64,000 nt of DNA, taken from Nocardia camponoti. GTDB taxonomy: Bacteria; Actinomycetota; Actinomycetes; Mycobacteriales; Mycobacteriaceae. This document shows positions 60,707 through 64,000 of the stretch, piece after piece. Within the stretch, counting starts at the first letter, position 1. Each line of letters opens with the position of its first letter. The position numbers and the translations under genes are program-made. The stretch is taken from contig NZ_BMMW01000005.1 of assembly GCF_014646135.1 (NCBI RefSeq), positions 54,740 through 118,739 of the forward strand, read 5' to 3'. The notes under the pieces are model-generated. The model was not told the DNA's origin and did no database searches. It was given only the letters and a program-made list of their open reading frames with translations.

Positions 60707-62092
60707 TCAGCGCAGCATCTCCGCGACGAGGAACGACAGTTCCAGCGACTGCTGGGTGTTGAGTCGCGGGTCGCACGCTGTCTCGTAGCGGTCCTCAAGG
60801 TCCAGGTCTGAGATGTCCTGCGCGCCGCCAAGGCACTCGGTGACGTTCTCGCCGGTGAGTTCGATGTGCAGGCCGCCCGGGTGCGTGCCCAGCGCGTGAT
60901 GCACCTCGAAGAAGCCTTGGACCTCGTCGACGATGCGGTCGAAGTGGCGGGTCTTGAAGCCCGTCGACGACTCGTGGGTGTTGCCGTGCATCGGGTCGCA
61001 CTGCCAGATCACCTGGTGACCGGTGGCTTGGACCTTCTCGATGATCCCAGGCAGCACGTCGCGGACCTTGCCGTTGCCCATGCGCGCGACCAGCGTCAAC
61101 CGGCCAGGCTCGTTGTTCGGATCAAGCCGCTCAACGTACTCAACCGCCTGCTCAGGCGTGGTCGTCGGGCCGATCTTGAGCCCGATCGGGTTCGCGAGCA
61201 GTTCGGCGAACGCGATGTGAGCGCCGTCCAACTGCCGCGTACGTTCCCCGATCCACAGGAAGTGCGCCGACAGGTCATAGAGCAGCGGCTCGCCACTGTC
61301 GGACTCCGACAGCCGCAGCATCGCCCGCTCGTAGTCCAGCACAAGCGCCTCGTGCGAAGCGTAAATCCGCGCGGTCTTGAGGCTGGGGTCGTTGACCTGA
61401 CAGGCGGCCATGAACCGCAGCCCCTTGTCGATTTCCTCAGCGAGGGTTTCGTAGCGCGCGCCAGCGGGCGACTGCGCGACGAAGTCGCGGTTCCAATCGT
61501 GGAGACGATGCAAATCCGCGGTGCCCGCGCTGGTGAGCGCGCGCACCAGGTTCATCGCCGCCGACGCGTTGGCGTAAGCCCGAACCAGGCGCGACGGATC
61601 ATGCTGCCGCAACGCCTCATCAGCGACGATCGAGTTCACCATGTCACCGCGGTAGGACTTGAGCCCGAGCGCGTCGGTGTCGGCCGAACGCGGCTTCGCG
61701 TACTGACCGGCGATGCGCGCGACCTTCACCACCGGCATCGACGCACCGTAGGTGAGCACGACGGCCATCTGCAGCAACGTGCGGATGTTGCCGCGAATGT
61801 GCGGCTCGGTGTTGTCGGCGAACGTTTCGGCGCAGTCGCCGCCCTGCATCAGGAACGCCTCACCCCGCGCGACGGCGGCGAGCTGCGTCTTGAGGTCTTC
61901 CACCTCGGCGGGCAGGCAGATGGGCGGCACACTTTCGAGCACGGTGCGCATGCTCGCGGCCTGGTCGGCGTCCCACGACGGCTGCTGCAATGCCTCACGG
62001 GCAAGCGCGGCGTCGAGACGGGCACGCAGCTCGGCAGGCAGCGGCGGCAGTTCCGGCAGGCGGTCAATGGGTACGTCGACGGTCCAGGTCAC
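60707..62092 (-). CDS. aroG: DAHP synthase, class II
   Basis: 461-residue class II 3-deoxy-7-phosphoheptulonate synthase, the first step of the shikimate pathway from PEP and erythrose-4-phosphate. LMQGGDCAETFADN (metal Cys), RIAGQYAKPRS, KSYRGDMVNS, LLYDLSAHFLWIGERTRQLDGAHI and CDPMHGNTHES are all intact. It corresponds to Rv2178c, which is inhibited by aromatic amino acids together with chorismate mutase. Normal length. Confidence 0.97.
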   Translation of the reverse strand: MTWTVDVPIDRLPELPPLPAELRARLDAALAREALQQPSWDADQAASMRTVLESVPPICLPAEVEDLKTQLAAVARGEAFLMQGGDCAETFADNTEPHIRGNIRTLLQMAVVLTYGASMPVVKVARIAGQYAKPRSADTDALGLKSYRGDMVNSIVADEALRQHDPSRLVRAYANASAAMNLVRALTSAGTADLHRLHDWNRDFVAQSPAGARYETLAEEIDKGLRFMAACQVNDPSLKTARIYASHEALVLDYERAMLRLSESDSGEPLLYDLSAHFLWIGERTRQLDGAHIAFAELLANPIGLKIGPTTTPEQAVEYVERLDPNNEPGRLTLVARMGNGKVRDVLPGIIEKVQATGHQVIWQCDPMHGNTHESSTGFKTRHFDRIVDEVQGFFEVHHALGTHPGGLHIELTGENVTECLGGAQDISDLDLEDRYETACDPRLNTQQSLELSFLVAEMLR

Positions 62093-62250
62093 CCATCAAG
62101 AATACGGACCCCCGCCGAGCAGGGCGCACTCGCGGTGAGGCTGACCCCGACCTGCCAACCACCCACCCCTGCGCGCGGATCGCCCGCGGGCGGAATAAGG
62201 TCGAAGTCCATCCGTGAGCTAGGGCTCACCCGCACGAAGAGGCGATCTCC

Positions 62251-62748
62251 CTGCGATATTTTTACGACACCGAATTCGTTGAGGACGGGAAGACGATCGA
62301 TCTGATCTCGATCGGCGTCGCGTGTGAGGACGGCCGCGAATATTACGCGGTGTCAACCGAATTCGACGCGAGCAAAGCCGGTCCGTGGGTGCGCAAGAAC
62401 GTGCTGCCGAAGCTGCCGCCGCCGAGTTCGCCGCTGTATCGCAGTCGCGCGCAAATCCGCGATGACCTGCTGAAGTTCTTCCTCCCGCGTCCTGGCGTCG
62501 AACCGGAGCTGTGGGCGTGGGTCGCCGCGTACGACCACGTCGCGCTGTGCCAGTTGTGGGGTTCGATGACCGCCCTCCCCCGCGACCTGCCCCGCTACAC
62601 CAACGAGCTACGCCAACACTGGGCAGCGCACGGCAACCCACCGCTGCCCCCGGCCCCGGAAGACGCGCACGACGCGTTAGCCGACGCCCGCCACAACTTG
62701 GCGAAGTTCGAGGCAATAGAAACCCACCGCCGCACCCCCCGCCTTTAA
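62251..62748 (+). CDS. Rv2179c-like 3'-5' exoribonuclease, apparent CTG start
   Basis: 165 residues. The RNase T/DEDD-type fold: RYFYDTEFVEDGKTIDLISIGV holds the first catalytic Asp and Glu, WAWVAAYDHVALCQLWGSM the next Asp, and PEDAHDALADARHNL the final His/Asp. Rv2179c is an Mg-dependent 3'-5' exoribonuclease of unknown target. The conserved N-terminus begins exactly at CTG 62251, where relatives have ATG. An in-frame TGA at 62215 rules out a start further up, and no ATG/GTG/TTG lies between. GAAGAGG lies 8 nt before the CTG. The first conventional codon, GTG 62350, would remove the catalytic residues. Confidence 0.85.
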   Translation: MRYFYDTEFVEDGKTIDLISIGVACEDGREYYAVSTEFDASKAGPWVRKNVLPKLPPPSSPLYRSRAQIRDDLLKFFLPRPGVEPELWAWVAAYDHVALCQLWGSMTALPRDLPRYTNELRQHWAAHGNPPLPPAPEDAHDALADARHNLAKFEAIETHRRTPRL

Positions 62749-62766
62749 CCCGCGAGAACACCAAAA

Positions 62767-62804
62767 GCGAAGGCCCCGAATCGAATTCGATTCGGGGCCT
62801 TCGC
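62767..62804. terminator. Bidirectional terminator, perfect palindrome
   Basis: Perfect 38-nt palindrome (19-bp arms) centred on GAATTC, flanked by AAAA on its left, between the exoribonuclease gene and qcrB, which converge. Confidence 0.8.
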
Positions 62805-62821
62805 CTTACTTACTCAACAGC

Positions 62822-64000
62822 TCAGTGGCCGAACGGCTCACTGCTGTTCGCGATCGCCTGCTGCTCGGCGAGCACGGTGAGCATCTTGTGCTCCTCGTCC
62901 TCCTCGATCTCAGCCCAGGTGTCGCCCTCAGCCTTCGGGTCGGCCCGCAAGAAGCTGCCGGTGCCCGGCGAGCCCGCCGAACCCAGCTTGTTCATCTTCT
63001 TCGGCACGTGCGCGCCCTGGTACTCGAGCGGCACCGCGTGGCCGTGCGAGTCGACGCCACCAAGCGGCTGGTGGACCTCGATGTACTCGCCGTGCGGGAG
63101 ACGCTTGATGACACCGGTTTCGATGCCGTGCTCAAGCACAGCGCGGTCGCTGCGCTGCAGACCAATGCAGAAGCGGTAGGTCACGAAGTACGCGATCGGC
63201 GGCAGCAGCAGCACACCGATACGACCGAACCAGGTGGTCGCGTTCAGCGAAATGTCGAACTTCAACGAGATGATGTCGTTGACACACGACAGCGTGAGCA
63301 CCACGTAGAACGCGATGGCCATCGCGCCGATGGCGGTACGCACTGGCACGTCGCGCGGACGCTGCAGCAGGTTGTGGTGCGCCGATGTGTCGCCGGTGAG
63401 GCGCTTCTCGATCCACGGGTAGGCGATCAGCAGCGTGAAGACCAGGCCCATCACGAGCGCGACCCAGAACACGGCGGGAACCGTGTAATTGCCCAGGTAG
63501 AGCTCCCACGGCGGCATCAAACGCGCCATGCCGTCGGTCCACATCATGTAGAAGTCAGGCTGCGAACCGGCCGAAACCTGCGACGGGTTGTACGGGCCAA
63601 GGTTCCAGATCGGGTTGATCTGGAGCACGCCACCCATGATGCCGACGATGCCGAGGGTGAACGCGAAGAACGCGCCCTGGTCAGCGGCGAACACCGGGAT
63701 GATGCGCGCGCCGACAACGTTGTTCTCGGTGCGGGCCGGGCCGGGGAACTGTGTGTGCTTCTGGTACCAGACCAGCGCGACGTGCGCGCCGATCAGCGCC
63801 AGGATGATGCCCGGCATCAACAGCACGTGCGCGACGTAGAGACGCGGGATGATGATGTCGCCGGGGAAGTCGCCAGCGAACATCAGCCAGTGAATCCAGG
63901 TACCGACGACCGGAACACCGATCACGATGCCCGAGAACGCGGCGCGCAGACCCGTACCCGACAGGAGGTCGTCGGGAAGCGAGTAACCGAAGAAGCCTTC
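62822..64000 (-). CDS. qcrB: Cytochrome bc1 complex cytochrome b subunit, 5' end outside window
   Basis: The last 393 codons; the reading frame is open to the window edge, so about 150 N-terminal residues are missing. QcrB is the membrane quinol-oxidising subunit of the bc1-aa3 supercomplex. Visible: PDDLLSGTGLRAAFSGIVIGVPVVGTWIHW, HVLLMPGIILALIGAHVALVWYQKH (haem ligand helix), FFAFTLGIVGIMGGVLQINPIWNLGPYNPSQVSAGSQPDFYM and the PDFYMMWTDG Qo region. The C-terminal cytoplasmic domain (HGEYIEVHQPLGGVDSHGHAVPLEYQGA) is typical of actinobacteria. Converges on the exoribonuclease gene. Confidence 0.96.
   Translation of the reverse strand, partial: EGFFGYSLPDDLLSGTGLRAAFSGIVIGVPVVGTWIHWLMFAGDFPGDIIIPRLYVAHVLLMPGIILALIGAHVALVWYQKHTQFPGPARTENNVVGARIIPVFAADQGAFFAFTLGIVGIMGGVLQINPIWNLGPYNPSQVSAGSQPDFYMMWTDGMARLMPPWELYLGNYTVPAVFWVALVMGLVFTLLIAYPWIEKRLTGDTSAHHNLLQRPRDVPVRTAIGAMAIAFYVVLTLSCVNDIISLKFDISLNATTWFGRIGVLLLPPIAYFVTYRFCIGLQRSDRAVLEHGIETGVIKRLPHGEYIEVHQPLGGVDSHGHAVPLEYQGAHVPKKMNKLGSAGSPGTGSFLRADPKAEGDTWAEIEEDEEHKMLTVLAEQQAIANSSEPFGH

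Overview
The window is GC-rich actinobacterial DNA from the mycolic-acid-bearing order Mycobacteriales, most likely a pigmented Nocardiaceae/Gordoniaceae-type bacterium. This rests on gene content and order: Wag31, YggT, SepF, YggS, PgeF, FtsZ, then the whole division and cell-wall (dcw) cluster up to mraZ; an LppM lipoprotein; the mannosyltransferase MptA; an Rv2175c/PknL pair; class II AroG; an Rv2179c-like RNase; and an actinobacterial QcrB. The order follows the M. tuberculosis Rv2144c-Rv2179c block, with carotenoid genes and a large transport/oxygenase operon inserted. Genus is inferred, not proven.

Layout. 0.2-6.7 kb: an Mtb12-like lipoprotein, DNA polymerase IV, galU, a possible 26-residue microprotein, and ileS behind a translational T-box leader. 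6.7-27.2 kb (minus strand): an almost unbroken dcw cluster, transcribed mraZ-rsmH-ftsL-ftsI-murE-murF-mraY-murD-ftsW-murG-murC-ftsQ-ftsZ-pgeF-yggS-sepF-yggT-wag31, with many 4-nt stop/start overlaps, MraZ operator repeats in front and terminators after ftsZ, sepF and wag31. 27.5-29.2 kb: DUF3040 membrane protein, SAV_6107-type HEPN protein and GNAT acetyltransferase. 29.2-34.9 kb: carotenoid tailoring genes crtO (ketolase), cruF (hydratase) and cruG (glycosyltransferase) around lppM.

35.7-51 kb: a 13-gene plus-strand operon with gaps of 15 nt or less. It holds a polar amino-acid ABC transporter (its binding-protein gene is frameshifted), a GNAT acetyltransferase, four luciferase-like flavin monooxygenases, a complete dipeptide/nickel-type ABC transporter with a fused double ATPase, and a DUF1684 protein. 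It is preceded by a SAM-I/IV-clan riboswitch with an identifiable pseudoknot, and lies between two related palindromic repeats. The set resembles the Bacillus yxe/ytm-type operons for salvage of S-modified cysteines, so I infer a SAM-controlled organosulfur salvage operon with two transporters and several oxygenases.

51-58 kb: metF (apparently leaderless) diverges from crtE-crtI-mptA-crtB, the core C40 carotenoid pathway interleaved with a lipomannan mannosyltransferase. 58.2-64 kb: Rv2175c-like protein, pknL with four PASTA repeats, aroG, an Rv2179c-like exoribonuclease that seems to start at CTG, and the 3' part of qcrB.

The most unusual feature is a recurring pattern between 31 and 58 kb. 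Degenerate tandem copies of gene 3' ends follow cruF, cruG and crtB, some still encoding the same C-terminal peptide plus stop codon. In-frame tandem repeats of 117, 63 and 48 nt also sit inside or at the ends of three consecutive-operon genes. No tRNA, rRNA, CRISPR array, insertion sequence or phage gene was recognised.
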